A stretch of 64,000 bases of DNA from Dyadobacter sp. (GTDB lineage Bacteria; Bacteroidota; Bacteroidia; Cytophagales; Spirosomataceae). The translations under genes were made by a program, and so were the position numbers. The stretch lies in the NCBI RefSeq assembly GCF_017744695.1, contig NZ_JAGIAS010000005.1, forward strand, positions 186,001-250,000, given 5' to 3'. Below the pieces are notes generated by a model. The model was not told the origin of the DNA. It saw nothing but the letters and a program-made list of their open reading frames with translations, and searched no databases. Below are positions 1 through 8,472 of the stretch, in pieces (within the stretch, counting starts at the first letter, position 1; every line of letters begins with the position of its first letter).

Positions 1-1
1 C

Positions 2-808
2 TATAACAGCAATAGTATCGAGGGCAACACGCTTAGTTTACGAGAAACGCAACTGGTGTTGCAGGAGGGCATTACCATTAAAGGGAAGTCACTACGGGAG
101 CATTTTGAAGCGCATAACCATGAGAAGGCGATCCAGTACCTGTATGGCCTGGTGAGCCCGGATTATGCCATGCGGAGTATCGACATCCTTTCGCTGCACG
201 GGCTGGTGTTGCGGTCCATCGAAGATGATTTCGCGGGCCGCATACGCGACGCGGGCGTACGTATTGTGGGCGCGAACTTTACACCGCCTAATGCCCGGAA
301 GGTACCAGACCTGCTCGACCAGCTAATCGGATTCATCAATGAGAACCCGATGGGCTTGAATGACATACTTCTGGCTACTGTTTTTCACCATCGCCTGGTT
401 TGGATCCATCCTTTTTTTGATGGAAATGGGCGGACGGTGCGGCTGGCGATGAACCTTTTGCTCATGCGTGCCGGGTTTCCACCGGCTATCATTCTTAAAA
501 ATGACAGGAAGAAGTATTATGAAGCTTTGAACCAGGCCAACAAGGGCTCGTACCAAAAGCTCGGGGTTTTGATGACCCAGGCTTTGGAACGTAGTTTGAA
601 TATTTACCTCAATGCTTTGCCGGGTTATGAGTATGAATATGAGCCGATTGTGCGCATTGTGGAGGAGCCGGAAGTACCTTACGGGCAGGAGTATGTGAGC
701 CTGCTGGCACGCCAGGGGAAGATTGACGCCTATAAAGAAGGGAATGTCTGGTATACTACGCGGGAGGCGGTGAAGGATTATGTAGAAAACAGAAAGCGGA
801 AACGCTAG
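2..808 (+). CDS. Fic family protein (5' end outside the window)
   Basis: Fic enzymes transfer AMP (sometimes another nucleotide or phosphate group) from a nucleotide to hydroxyl side chains of target proteins. The reading frame is open from base 2, so the N-terminus lies upstream. The visible part starts with the inhibitory-helix motif SNSIEGN (visible residues 3-9, matching [S/T]xxxE[G/N]). The catalytic motif HPFFDGNGR follows, with His at visible residue 136. Both hallmarks of a self-inhibited class II Fic protein are therefore present, and the inhibitory Glu is intact. The last 60 or so residues look like a small winged-helix domain (LARQGKIDAY, then a basic tail), as in many DUF4172/Fic transcription-linked proteins. 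It ends 53 bp before a convergent gene, with a hairpin between them. An in-frame GTG at base 56 exists, but starting there would remove the inhibitory motif, so I reject it as the true start. Confidence 0.9.
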   Translation, partial: YNSNSIEGNTLSLRETQLVLQEGITIKGKSLREHFEAHNHEKAIQYLYGLVSPDYAMRSIDILSLHGLVLRSIEDDFAGRIRDAGVRIVGANFTPPNARKVPDLLDQLIGFINENPMGLNDILLATVFHHRLVWIHPFFDGNGRTVRLAMNLLLMRAGFPPAIILKNDRKKYYEALNQANKGSYQKLGVLMTQALERSLNIYLNALPGYEYEYEPIVRIVEEPEVPYGQEYVSLLARQGKIDAYKEGNVWYTTREAVKDYVENRKRKR

Positions 809-835
809 CTGCGGCCGCAGGCCTTGAAATAGTGG

Positions 836-857
836 GGGCGAAGCCGGAGCTTCGCCC
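836..857. repeat. GC-rich palindrome in a convergent junction (member 1)
   Basis: A perfect 9-bp stem (GGGCGAAGC / GCTTCGCCC) closes a 4-base loop that reads TCCG on the minus strand. It lies between the Fic gene and the convergent metallophosphoesterase gene, and a short T run follows on the plus side. The same stem and loop recur at 13409-13432 and, as part of a larger structure, at 8323-8451. It probably acts as a bidirectional terminator; a dispersed REP-like element is the alternative. Confidence 0.75.
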
Positions 858-861
858 TGTT

Positions 862-3800
862 TTACCTAAAAAAGCTTCCGATAGAGATCATGAGCAGCAA
901 CGACTCCTCTTTGGAAGTTCCCGCACTGATATTGAATGCAAATTGCTCGCGGAACGGCGTGACGTAAAACCCGCCGCCATAGCCCTGATGCCAGTAATTG
1001 GCACCGTCGGGGTCATTTTTGGCCCAAACTCTTCCTACATCATAAAATGCCCGCACACCCATTTTCAGCGGGACGAAGGTATTCCGGGTTTCGGTGAGCT
1101 GCCAGCGCAGTTCGGTGTTGAGAAATCCTTTCGATTCCCCTGTGAAACGATTGCGCTTGAAACCGCGGAGGTCGTTGAGCTGGCCGAGCGAGAAAAGTTT
1201 GTAGAATGGCAGCTGACCTTTCGCGATGCCTCCACCGAGCCGGAGACCAAGTGTGAGCGGGTTTTTGCTACGGTTGGACAGGTATTGCTCTATTTCAAGT
1301 TCCGAGATTGAAGCCAGGCCGTTGCGCGATTGCGAGACGTGGCCGGCCTGCTGGGTTAGCTGCACACGAAAGCCGCGTTCGGGTAATGCGGCGCGGTCGC
1401 GGAAGTCGAGGTTAAGAATACCTTTTGCGAAGATTAAATGCAACTGCTCCACGCCGAAGATATCCGGGCGGTCGGCCAGGTAGCTGTTGTTTCTTTGAAT
1501 GCCCTCGGCAAGCTCGTAACTTCCCGTAACTTCGATTTTGCTCTGTTTCCAGAACTGGCGGAGTAACCCGGCAGAAACCGCAAACGAGTTGTATTGTGTA
1601 CGGTAGTAGTTGGAAGGCAGGTCGTTGTTTTTGGGGGTATTATTACCTACTCCGAAAAAGAAGTTGTAGTTGAGTGGCCGTGACAAAGTCACCTGCGAAA
1701 TGCCGTCCCATTTGCCCAACAGCTGCCGGAACTGGTTGTTGTAACTGAATTCATAATTTCCTTTCACGCTTACCGATGCACTGAGCGAATGCTTTGCGGC
1801 GAAATCCGGCTTGCCGAAACGCTGGCGCGTGAAGGTAACTCCTCCATGGACGGCGAAGCCCACGAAGGGGTTGTAAGTAAGCAATGCAATCGGCAGATAG
1901 GTATTGTATTTGAATGCATTGCGGTCGTATTCGTAATAGCGCTCGTCCACCGGTTTTACTTCGCGCGCTTCACTGCCGAGTTCGTGATGTGGGTTGGGAT
2001 CTTTTTCATAAACAAGGGTTTGTTTATCTCCTTTGCGTACATCGGAGCGGTCGGAAATGAAATCGTCGCCGCCACCGCTAATAATGCGCACGAGAATCGA
2101 TCGCTCCGATTTTCCCTGAATATCGAAAACATCGTCGCCGCCCAGCCCATTCAGCCTGATTTCACGGGTTTCGGCAGGATCGAAAACCCGATGGTAGTAT
2201 GTTTTCGAGGTGTCGGCCTGCCGGCTCTGTTTGAAAACGTCATGGACAGTGACTGTTACCTGCCCGTTCTTTTCCCGTATTACCTTAAAATATTCAGCCT
2301 TGTTGGACCCCACGACATCCACTTCCCTCGCCAGCAGCGTGTAATATTCGGCTGCGTACTTTGGAAGGTCGCCGATGCGCGCTTTCAGTTTCCGCTCGAT
2401 TTCGCGGCCATCTTTTTCATAGATCTCCGAAGGCATGTTATGCACCGCGGCCGTGATGTCCTGTTCCTGAATAGTATGCTGGATTTCCGAAGCGGCTTTT
2501 ATCCAATCCGCCCGGGTGAGTTCGCTGCCGACGAAGCGGTCGAGGTGCCGCGCCTGCCACATAAGGCTGCGGAGGCCATGAATGCGTTCGGCGAAGTTTT
2601 CGCCGTTCGGCATGCCCCATTCGCGGTCGGCGAGCCAGGGAATGATGCCGTCCCAACGCGAGAATGCATGGTCGCGGTCGCGAGGGATAGGGCGGTAGAG
2701 CTCGCCGTCGGCGGTTTTGTACCCCGCCCATTTCCAGTTGTCTTCGTGCTTGCTCCAATCACCGATCCAGAGGTCGAACATACGTGCCCGGGCGAATTCG
2801 GCCTTGTCGACCCGGTTGTCGTGATCGTGGTAGAGTTTGTTGAACAGTTTGAAGCTTTTTTCAATGTCTTTGGCACCGGCAAATACTTTCGATTTGGATA
2901 TTTTATCGGTCGGCCGCTCTTCCAGCATGCCGAAAAGGTTGCCGAACTGCTCTTTAAATGCGCCTAATTTGTTGTCTTTGGGTAATACGAACAGTTCGGG
3001 GCTGGCGTGCAGAATACCGATTTTGTCGAGCAACGGCGCTACCGCCATGGCGCCGTAGGGCTGCTGGGTGGAGGTTTGGTCTTTGAGTACCTGCGAAACG
3101 ACGGTCCCGCGCAGCTCATATGCGAGCGCGCGAAAAGGGTCCTTGTCCACCGAGCGGAAAACGTATTCTTTCCCATTGCCTGCGATGAGTTTGAGTGAAG
3201 TTGTCTGCCGCCCGCCACCTTTTCCGGCGATGACCAGCCCGCCGAAAGTCGTATCCATGTCCAGGTAAGGGACTTTAACAGGCACGGTCCACGAATCCCG
3301 GTAATGTTTTCCAAACCATTTTTCCTTGAAGCGCTTGCTGGCATATTCGCTTCCTGCTGCCACGGTGGCGGGTTCGGGGCGCGGCGTATCCATTTTATCG
3401 GAAGGCTTGATTACCGGGTTACAGGGCTGGAAGAGCGTGTTGGCGATGCCTTTGTCGGCACTACTTTCGCAGGCTGACGCGAAAAGCTGGCCGGTTTCCG
3501 TTTTCGAAACCCCGGTCGCATTCACCAGCCAGTGTTGATAGCCCACATGGCCATTAGCAGAATAAGTTATTTCAATAAAACCGGCTGATGATGAGGTTAA
3601 TGCGGATTTGCTGCTATGGGCGATGAACGAGCCACCGGCGATCCCGCCGCTGTTGATCAGGAAATTATTGTCCTTCCGTACAACCGATTGGTTGCGTTCG
3701 TGCGCTGAGGCAAGAATCACGGAGCTATAATCCTGCAACACGCCATTCAGTTTGTAACGGAATAAGCTAAGGTTGGTATTCGAAATATCGCGGTTAGTAC

Positions 3801-4548
3801 CGATGTTTTGCCGGAAACCGACCAGTGCGCTGCCTACGAGCGGAGGGGAGAGATAGGACGCTGCCGAAAATCGTCCGCCATAATTTCCCAGCGATTCGAT
3901 GGGGAAATGGGAGAGTAAGAGCACGTTTTTGCCGGTTGTTTCGTCGAGAATACCTTCCAGCTCTTCTACAAAGTTGTCGGTGTCGGCAATGGTGCAGGCG
4001 TCCGACGAAGGTTTGGGCTTGTCGTAGGGGTGGTTCCACCATTGGGAGTTGATCACGACCACTTCCAGTGCCGGGAAAGAAACCGTCCACGGGCCTGGGC
4101 AACCGTGGCCCAAAAACACCTGAAAACGCTGGTGCTTTTCACGGTCGAGCGCTTTTTCCAGCGCCGTTACCCGCTGCCAGCCCTCTTTACCGGAGCTGAG
4201 CCATTCGAGGTCGCCCTGATTGAGAAGCATATGCAGCTCCGGATTGCGGTCGAGCAGCGCATTGGCCTTTCTTTTCCAGTCGCTGACCTGTTCGACGGTC
4301 ATTTGCTCGGGAAAGGCGTCGCCGTTGAGTACCCAGAGCAGCGGCCCCGGTTTGGTAGCCAGGTAATTTTCAATGATGGGGAAAATGGCGCCCGGATTTT
4401 CAAAATCGGCCGTGTTGCCTGTGAGTATCACTTTGAAATCGGCGGCGCACAGATTGCAAGCTGCCAAAAGGATAAGAAGAACGGAGGCTGCGAGACATTT
4501 CGCGCAGATTTTGAGTCCGTTACGGGTGCTTGGTAGAAGTATAGTCAA
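862..4548 (-). CDS. Metallophosphoesterase-like / outer-membrane beta-barrel fusion protein
   Basis: A 1228-residue exported protein. The leader ends in a lipobox-like LLAAC near residue 30. Residues about 35-330 resemble a calcineurin-type metallophosphoesterase, but the metal-binding motifs are only partly kept: NGD and SHFP are visible, while the usual GNHD is replaced by LGHGCPG. The central part (about 390-850) is the long linker region typical of this Bacteroidota family and contains a Gly/Asp-rich stretch (GGDDVFDI, GGGDDF). The last ~380 residues are rich in alternating aromatic strands (YEFSYNNQF, LDFRDRAALPERGFR) and end in Phe-Arg, as in BamA/TamA-type Omp85 barrels. The start used is TTG; I see no better in-frame ATG before the leader. 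The role may be a surface or periplasmic phosphatase anchored by its own barrel (inference). It is monocistronic, divergent from the response regulator. Confidence 0.85.
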   Translation of the reverse strand: MTILLPSTRNGLKICAKCLAASVLLILLAACNLCAADFKVILTGNTADFENPGAIFPIIENYLATKPGPLLWVLNGDAFPEQMTVEQVSDWKRKANALLDRNPELHMLLNQGDLEWLSSGKEGWQRVTALEKALDREKHQRFQVFLGHGCPGPWTVSFPALEVVVINSQWWNHPYDKPKPSSDACTIADTDNFVEELEGILDETTGKNVLLLSHFPIESLGNYGGRFSAASYLSPPLVGSALVGFRQNIGTNRDISNTNLSLFRYKLNGVLQDYSSVILASAHERNQSVVRKDNNFLINSGGIAGGSFIAHSSKSALTSSSAGFIEITYSANGHVGYQHWLVNATGVSKTETGQLFASACESSADKGIANTLFQPCNPVIKPSDKMDTPRPEPATVAAGSEYASKRFKEKWFGKHYRDSWTVPVKVPYLDMDTTFGGLVIAGKGGGRQTTSLKLIAGNGKEYVFRSVDKDPFRALAYELRGTVVSQVLKDQTSTQQPYGAMAVAPLLDKIGILHASPELFVLPKDNKLGAFKEQFGNLFGMLEERPTDKISKSKVFAGAKDIEKSFKLFNKLYHDHDNRVDKAEFARARMFDLWIGDWSKHEDNWKWAGYKTADGELYRPIPRDRDHAFSRWDGIIPWLADREWGMPNGENFAERIHGLRSLMWQARHLDRFVGSELTRADWIKAASEIQHTIQEQDITAAVHNMPSEIYEKDGREIERKLKARIGDLPKYAAEYYTLLAREVDVVGSNKAEYFKVIREKNGQVTVTVHDVFKQSRQADTSKTYYHRVFDPAETREIRLNGLGGDDVFDIQGKSERSILVRIISGGGDDFISDRSDVRKGDKQTLVYEKDPNPHHELGSEAREVKPVDERYYEYDRNAFKYNTYLPIALLTYNPFVGFAVHGGVTFTRQRFGKPDFAAKHSLSASVSVKGNYEFSYNNQFRQLLGKWDGISQVTLSRPLNYNFFFGVGNNTPKNNDLPSNYYRTQYNSFAVSAGLLRQFWKQSKIEVTGSYELAEGIQRNNSYLADRPDIFGVEQLHLIFAKGILNLDFRDRAALPERGFRVQLTQQAGHVSQSRNGLASISELEIEQYLSNRSKNPLTLGLRLGGGIAKGQLPFYKLFSLGQLNDLRGFKRNRFTGESKGFLNTELRWQLTETRNTFVPLKMGVRAFYDVGRVWAKNDPDGANYWHQGYGGGFYVTPFREQFAFNISAGTSKEESLLLMISIGSFFR

Positions 4549-4710
4549 GGTACAGAAACGTTGCGTGTAAAAACCTTGACAATTTAAGAGGAATCGCGAC
4601 GGATTGAAATGGCTTGTCCAACGGAAATGTTGGAAAAATGTATTGCCTTGCGGTTTTTTTATACCTTACATTTTAAAACCTCTATTGCAATGCCGTTTTC
4701 CAAGCTACCC

Positions 4711-5409
4711 ATGAAGCTGTTGCTCATTGAAGATGAGCCTAACGTGATATCCCTGATCCAGCGCAGTCTTACCGCCAATGGCCACGAAATCACGATCGCC
4801 ATGGACGGGCAATCGGGGCTGCAAATGGCTTTGCAACATCAGTTTGACGTCATTATTCTGGACCTGATGATTCCGGTCATCAACGGTATGGAAGTGTGCC
4901 GCCGTGCGCGCCAGGCGCAGGTAACCACGCCGATCCTGATGCTGACAGCGCTTGGTACGACCGAAAACATTGTGTCGGGCCTCGATGCTGGTGCGGACGA
5001 TTATATGACCAAGCCTTTCAAACTGGCTGAGCTGGAAGCGCGGCTGCGCTCGCTGATCCGCCGCGGTAAGGAGCCGGAAAAAGAGAAAAACGATAAAATA
5101 CTGACGCTGGGCGACCTCGTGCTCGATAAGGTAACGAAGACGGTTAAACGCGGAGGGCAACCGATTGAGCTGACAGCCACGGAGTTCCGCCTTTTGGAAT
5201 ACCTCCTTTCGAATACCAACCGTGTGCTGAACAGAATGGAAATCCTGGAAAATGTGTGGGATATTAATTTCAATCTGGGGACAAATGTGGTGGATGTGTA
5301 TATCAATTATCTCCGGAAGAAAATCGATAAAAACCATGATATCAAACTGATACACACTGTGTTCGGGATGGGGTATGTGGTCCGTCAGTCTTATGAAGAT
5401 ACAAAGTAA
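4711..5409 (+). CDS. OmpR/PhoB-family response regulator
   Basis: A DNA-binding response regulator of 232 residues. The receiver domain carries the acidic pair E7/D8, the phospho-acceptor D51 (in IILDLMIP), T79 and K101 (TKPF). A C-terminal winged helix follows from about residue 130 (ELTATEFRLLEYL, then NVVDVYINYLRKKID, and GMGYV near the end). I start at the ATG giving MKLLLIEDEP, the family-typical N-terminus; an ATG 21 bp upstream (4690) is the main alternative, and a longer version from 4609 looks non-coding. The stop overlaps the start of the sensor kinase by 17 bp, so the two are co-translated as one two-component system. The target signal cannot be read from the sequence; the pair resembles CusRS/ArlRS-type systems. 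Confidence 0.93.
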   Translation: MKLLLIEDEPNVISLIQRSLTANGHEITIAMDGQSGLQMALQHQFDVIILDLMIPVINGMEVCRRARQAQVTTPILMLTALGTTENIVSGLDAGADDYMTKPFKLAELEARLRSLIRRGKEPEKEKNDKILTLGDLVLDKVTKTVKRGGQPIELTATEFRLLEYLLSNTNRVLNRMEILENVWDINFNLGTNVVDVYINYLRKKIDKNHDIKLIHTVFGMGYVVRQSYEDTK

Positions 5410-6754
5410 GATAGCCCTGATTTTTACGGCATTGTCGGCGGGTATCATCGTCGCATTGAGCGTATTCGTCTATTTTTTTGCCTCCGAAAGTATTGCTACG
5501 AGTTTTTTTCACCGCCTCGAAGTGCGGTCGGATATTGTGGGGCATGCCGCCTTGCAGGAGAACAAATCCCTGACATCTATTTATTACGATATCAAAGAGC
5601 GGCATTTGGGTAGTTTGCCCTACGAGAAGCACCGCATTTTGCCCGATCCACCCGACGAGGCGACCAAAAAGCGGCTCGCCTTACCGTCGTCGTTCTACGA
5701 ACCGGCACAGACCGATATTCCGGCCAGGTTTTTCAATCACGACACCTCTTATGTAGTGCTTCGCGTGGCGCGCGACAACAGGAAGGTCATGGTCGTGTCG
5801 TCCGCGCTCGACACTTACGGAATGCAGGAAATGAAGAATTTGAAAAATCTGTTGGTGATCGGTTTTTTCATCGCGATGATGTTTGTGTTCACTTTCGGGA
5901 AGCTGTTTTCTAATGAGATTTTCAAGCCGATCCGTCGCATTATACGCAATGTAAAGGGTATTAACGCCCATAACCTGCATCAGCGGCTTGTAGTGGAACC
6001 GACGGATGACGACGTGGAAGCACTTTCAAGAACTTTCAACGATATGCTCGACCGGCTGGAAGTGACTTTTGAAATGCAGAACAATTTTGTCAGTAATGCA
6101 TCGCACGAGTTCCGTACACCACTGACAGTCGTAAGCGGGGAGGCCGAGCTGGGTATGTCGATGCCCGGTCTGCCTGATGCTGCCAAGGAATCGTTTTTGA
6201 ATATTTACAAAGAGGTCGAGAAGCTGGAACACCTGACTAACAGCATGCTTAGCCTGGCCCAAACCGGTTTTGACGGGAAGAAAGAGCAATGGGAGGAGGT
6301 ACGGATCGACGAACTGATCCTTTCCGTAAAGGAGGCGGCCGACCGTATTATTCTTGAAAATCAGGTAGCGATCGATTTCGATAACCTGCCCGACGACGAA
6401 TGCAAGCTCACCGTGAACGGGAACCTGGCATTGCTGAAAGCCGCCTTTTCCAATATTGTGCTCAATAGCTGCAAATATTCCGATAACAAGCCGGTGACTG
6501 TCAAGATCAGCGCCGACTCTAAATATGTGATCGTTGAGATCACCGATCAGGGCATTGGTATTCCCGACCGGGAAATAGGGCAGATATTCGTTCCGTTTTT
6601 CAGGGCCTCCAATACGGCTTCTTACAAAGGTTACGGGATTGGTTTGCCGCTGACGCACAATATCATACGCATGCACCAGGGGAAGGCCGATGTGCAGAGC
6701 CGGGTAGGAGAAGGGACGCGCTTCACCACATACCTGCCTTTCAAATATTTTTAA
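5393..6754 (+). CDS. HAMP-domain sensor histidine kinase
   Basis: The membrane sensor partner of the preceding response regulator, 453 residues from the ATG at 5393. A first membrane helix covers about residues 8-30, a periplasmic sensor of about 120 residues follows, and a second helix lies at about 152-172 (VIGFFIAMMFVF). A HAMP linker follows, then the HisKA box NASHEFRTPL with the phospho-acceptor His at about residue 238, then a HATPase domain with N box (NIVLNSCKY), G1 (DQGIGIP) and G2 (GYGIGLPL). All catalytic boxes are intact. The periplasmic part has no motif I recognise, so the ligand is unknown. The 17-bp overlap with the regulator supports translational coupling. Confidence 0.93.
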   Translation: MKIQSKIALIFTALSAGIIVALSVFVYFFASESIATSFFHRLEVRSDIVGHAALQENKSLTSIYYDIKERHLGSLPYEKHRILPDPPDEATKKRLALPSSFYEPAQTDIPARFFNHDTSYVVLRVARDNRKVMVVSSALDTYGMQEMKNLKNLLVIGFFIAMMFVFTFGKLFSNEIFKPIRRIIRNVKGINAHNLHQRLVVEPTDDDVEALSRTFNDMLDRLEVTFEMQNNFVSNASHEFRTPLTVVSGEAELGMSMPGLPDAAKESFLNIYKEVEKLEHLTNSMLSLAQTGFDGKKEQWEEVRIDELILSVKEAADRIILENQVAIDFDNLPDDECKLTVNGNLALLKAAFSNIVLNSCKYSDNKPVTVKISADSKYVIVEITDQGIGIPDREIGQIFVPFFRASNTASYKGYGIGLPLTHNIIRMHQGKADVQSRVGEGTRFTTYLPFKYF

Positions 6755-6906
6755 CGGCTCTTATTTCATTTTAATATTCTTACCTCATTCTAATAAGTCT
6801 CTCACTACATTATAATGCAGCTCTTAAACAGGGCTAATGTCTCCGCCGTAACATTGCATTGTTGATTGATTATCAACGCATTGTTAACTTAAAAGACGGC
6901 ATTAAT

Positions 6907-7359
6907 ATGAGAACAGTGGTGGTACCAACGGACTTTACAAATGAAGGCATTCAGATTGCCGAAGCCATTGTGAGAGATATCCGCGACGAAGTGCGCGTGG
7001 TCTTTACACACCTTTTTCACGTGGCCGACGACATCCAGGATTTGCTTTTTTCCACATACCGCGAAAAAGAATATGAACTTGTTCCGGAGGAGTTCTGGCA
7101 GGAATGCAGAATGCTCAAAGATACCTATCCGGAACTGGCCAGCATCAAGATCGACTTCTTCTACGGCAACAAGCTTGCGCTGCTGAAAAATTTCCTGGAA
7201 TACTACGAAACCGATTACATCGCTTATTCCGGGCAATACGGCATTCCCAAACTGACACGGAGCAGTTTGGATGCTTTGCCGGTGTTGAAAAAGACAGGCT
7301 ACACGATGATCAATGCCGACATGGTGCGCGCTTCGTCGCTGGCCGACAGCTACCGGTAG
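6907..7359 (+). CDS. Universal-stress-protein-like small protein
   Basis: A 150-residue protein starting MRTVVVPTDFTNEG, which matches the first strand and loop of UspA-fold proteins (V-P-x-D-F/x-S). The rest fits one alpha/beta Usp domain only loosely: IDFFYGNKLALLKNFL sits where the second half of the fold is expected, but the ATP-binding GxxG-9x-G[S/T] signature is missing. I chose the ATG at 6907 because an upstream in-frame start at 6859 would add a non-conserved leader. It lies 150 bp behind the histidine kinase, with AT-rich DNA and a small inverted repeat (GTTGAT/ATCAAC) in between, and 51 bp ahead of the bestrophin gene. The function is unknown beyond a probable stress or signalling role. 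Confidence 0.75.
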   Translation: MRTVVVPTDFTNEGIQIAEAIVRDIRDEVRVVFTHLFHVADDIQDLLFSTYREKEYELVPEEFWQECRMLKDTYPELASIKIDFFYGNKLALLKNFLEYYETDYIAYSGQYGIPKLTRSSLDALPVLKKTGYTMINADMVRASSLADSYR

Positions 7360-7410
7360 GCTATTTTGACTTGATGATGAGATTGTGAAAAAGGTAAATA
7401 TCAGTGAATT

Positions 7411-8319
7411 ATGCTTCTCAAAAAGAATATCCCCATCCGCTATATTTTTGGTAAAATCAAATATGAAATCCTGTTCGTGACGATCTACGGTATTGCGATC
7501 GAGGTCATTTACCAGAATTTTCATATTACCAATATCTCGATCCCGATGACAGTACACAGTGTACTCGGGACGATCATTTCGCTGCTGCTTGCATTCCGTT
7601 CCAACCAGGCCTATGACCGCTGGTGGGAAGCCAGGATCGTGTGGGGCGCGATTGTGAACGACTCGCGTACGTTTGCGCGACAGATCCTTTCATTAATGGA
7701 GGACCCATTGGACCCGGACCGGATCGACGGCTTCAAGAAGCGGATGATCAAGCGTCAGATCGCCTGGTGTTATGCCCTGGGGAAAGGCCTGCGCAGGGAC
7801 GACCCGATGCCGATGATCAGCAAGTTTGTGTCGGAAGAAGAATTGGAATATCTCAAGGACTTTGACAACAAGCATGTGGGCCTCGTGCAGCTGCACGCGC
7901 GTGACCTGAATAATGCGTTGAAACAAGGCTGGGTAAATCCCTACCAGCAAGTAGAACTGGACCAGACGCTCACGCGCCTGTGCGACCACATGGGTAAGTC
8001 GGAACGGATCAAGAATACCGTGTTCCCGTCGACTTACAGTCTTTATATTCATCTTGCATTACACTTCTTCATCCTGCTATTGCCATTCGGGCTCGTTCAG
8101 CTTTTTGGCTTCCTGATGGTACCGGTGTTGGTCGTGATTACCGCATGTTTCTTCCTGATCGAAAAAATGGCGATCCATTTGCAGGATCCGTTCGAGAACA
8201 AGCCGACCGACACACCTGTGCTGTCGATCTCGCGGAATATCGAGCGCGATTTGAAACAAATGATGCGAGACAAGCACGTGCCGCAGGCATTCCAGCCCGA
8301 GAAGTTTTATATTTTGTAG
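7411..8319 (+). CDS. Bestrophin-family chloride channel protein
   Basis: A 302-residue membrane protein of the bestrophin/UPF0187 family, whose bacterial members form pentameric anion (sometimes sodium) channels in the inner membrane. The N-terminal part has IRYIFGKIKYEIL, then a hydrophobic helix, then the family signature LLAFRSNQAYDRWWEAR, which lines the cytosolic side. Two more hydrophobic segments lie near residues 210-250 (LHFFILLLPFGLV, LVVITACFFLI), followed by the typical DPFENKPTDTP segment that binds regulatory cations in relatives. The length and order of elements are normal for the family. It may be co-transcribed with the stress-like gene 51 bp upstream. A complex GC-rich palindrome begins 4 bp after the stop. 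Confidence 0.92.
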   Translation: MLLKKNIPIRYIFGKIKYEILFVTIYGIAIEVIYQNFHITNISIPMTVHSVLGTIISLLLAFRSNQAYDRWWEARIVWGAIVNDSRTFARQILSLMEDPLDPDRIDGFKKRMIKRQIAWCYALGKGLRRDDPMPMISKFVSEEELEYLKDFDNKHVGLVQLHARDLNNALKQGWVNPYQQVELDQTLTRLCDHMGKSERIKNTVFPSTYSLYIHLALHFFILLLPFGLVQLFGFLMVPVLVVITACFFLIEKMAIHLQDPFENKPTDTPVLSISRNIERDLKQMMRDKHVPQAFQPEKFYIL

Positions 8320-8322
8320 TAT

Positions 8323-8451
8323 GGCGCGAAGCTTCGCTTCGCACCCACTATGCGAAGGCCTCCGGCCGGTCGATACCGAAAGATGATCATCACGCGGTAC
8401 CGACCGGCCGGAGGCCTTCAAATCGTATGCTCGAAGCAAGAGCTTCGCGCC
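8323..8451. repeat. Nested 129-bp GC-rich palindrome
   Basis: The outermost arms are an exact 11-bp inverted pair at 8323-8333 and 8441-8451 (GGCGCGAAGCT / AGCTTCGCGCC). Inside is a perfect 19-bp inverted repeat at 8354-8372 and 8401-8419; past one mismatch it extends to 24 of 25 pairs. The loop contains a 10-bp palindrome, GATGATCATC. The left outer arm itself can also fold as GCGAAGC-ttc-GCTTCGC (8326-8342). It fills most of the junction between the convergent bestrophin and lipocalin-like genes and shares its ends with the palindromes at 836 and 13409. Confidence 0.85.
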
Positions 8452-8471
8452 AGCGGCGCCCGGGCGCCGCT
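8452..8471. terminator. Perfect 20-bp palindrome, likely terminator
   Basis: AGCGGCGCCC followed directly by its reverse complement, then GTTATTTTTT on the plus strand. It abuts the stop codon of the minus-strand gene (8473) and the nested palindrome to its left. It could terminate plus-strand transcripts; with no T run on the minus side, its effect on the opposite transcript is uncertain. Confidence 0.6.
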
Positions 8472-8472
8472 G

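Noticed and set aside
1789..2967. A 392-codon plus-strand open frame
   Set aside because: Antisense shadow of the phosphoesterase/barrel gene, which has recognisable domains on the other strand.
4609..4710. N-terminal extension of the response regulator
   Set aside because: The extension has no homology to the receiver fold; the regulator begins normally with MKLLLIEDEP at 4711.
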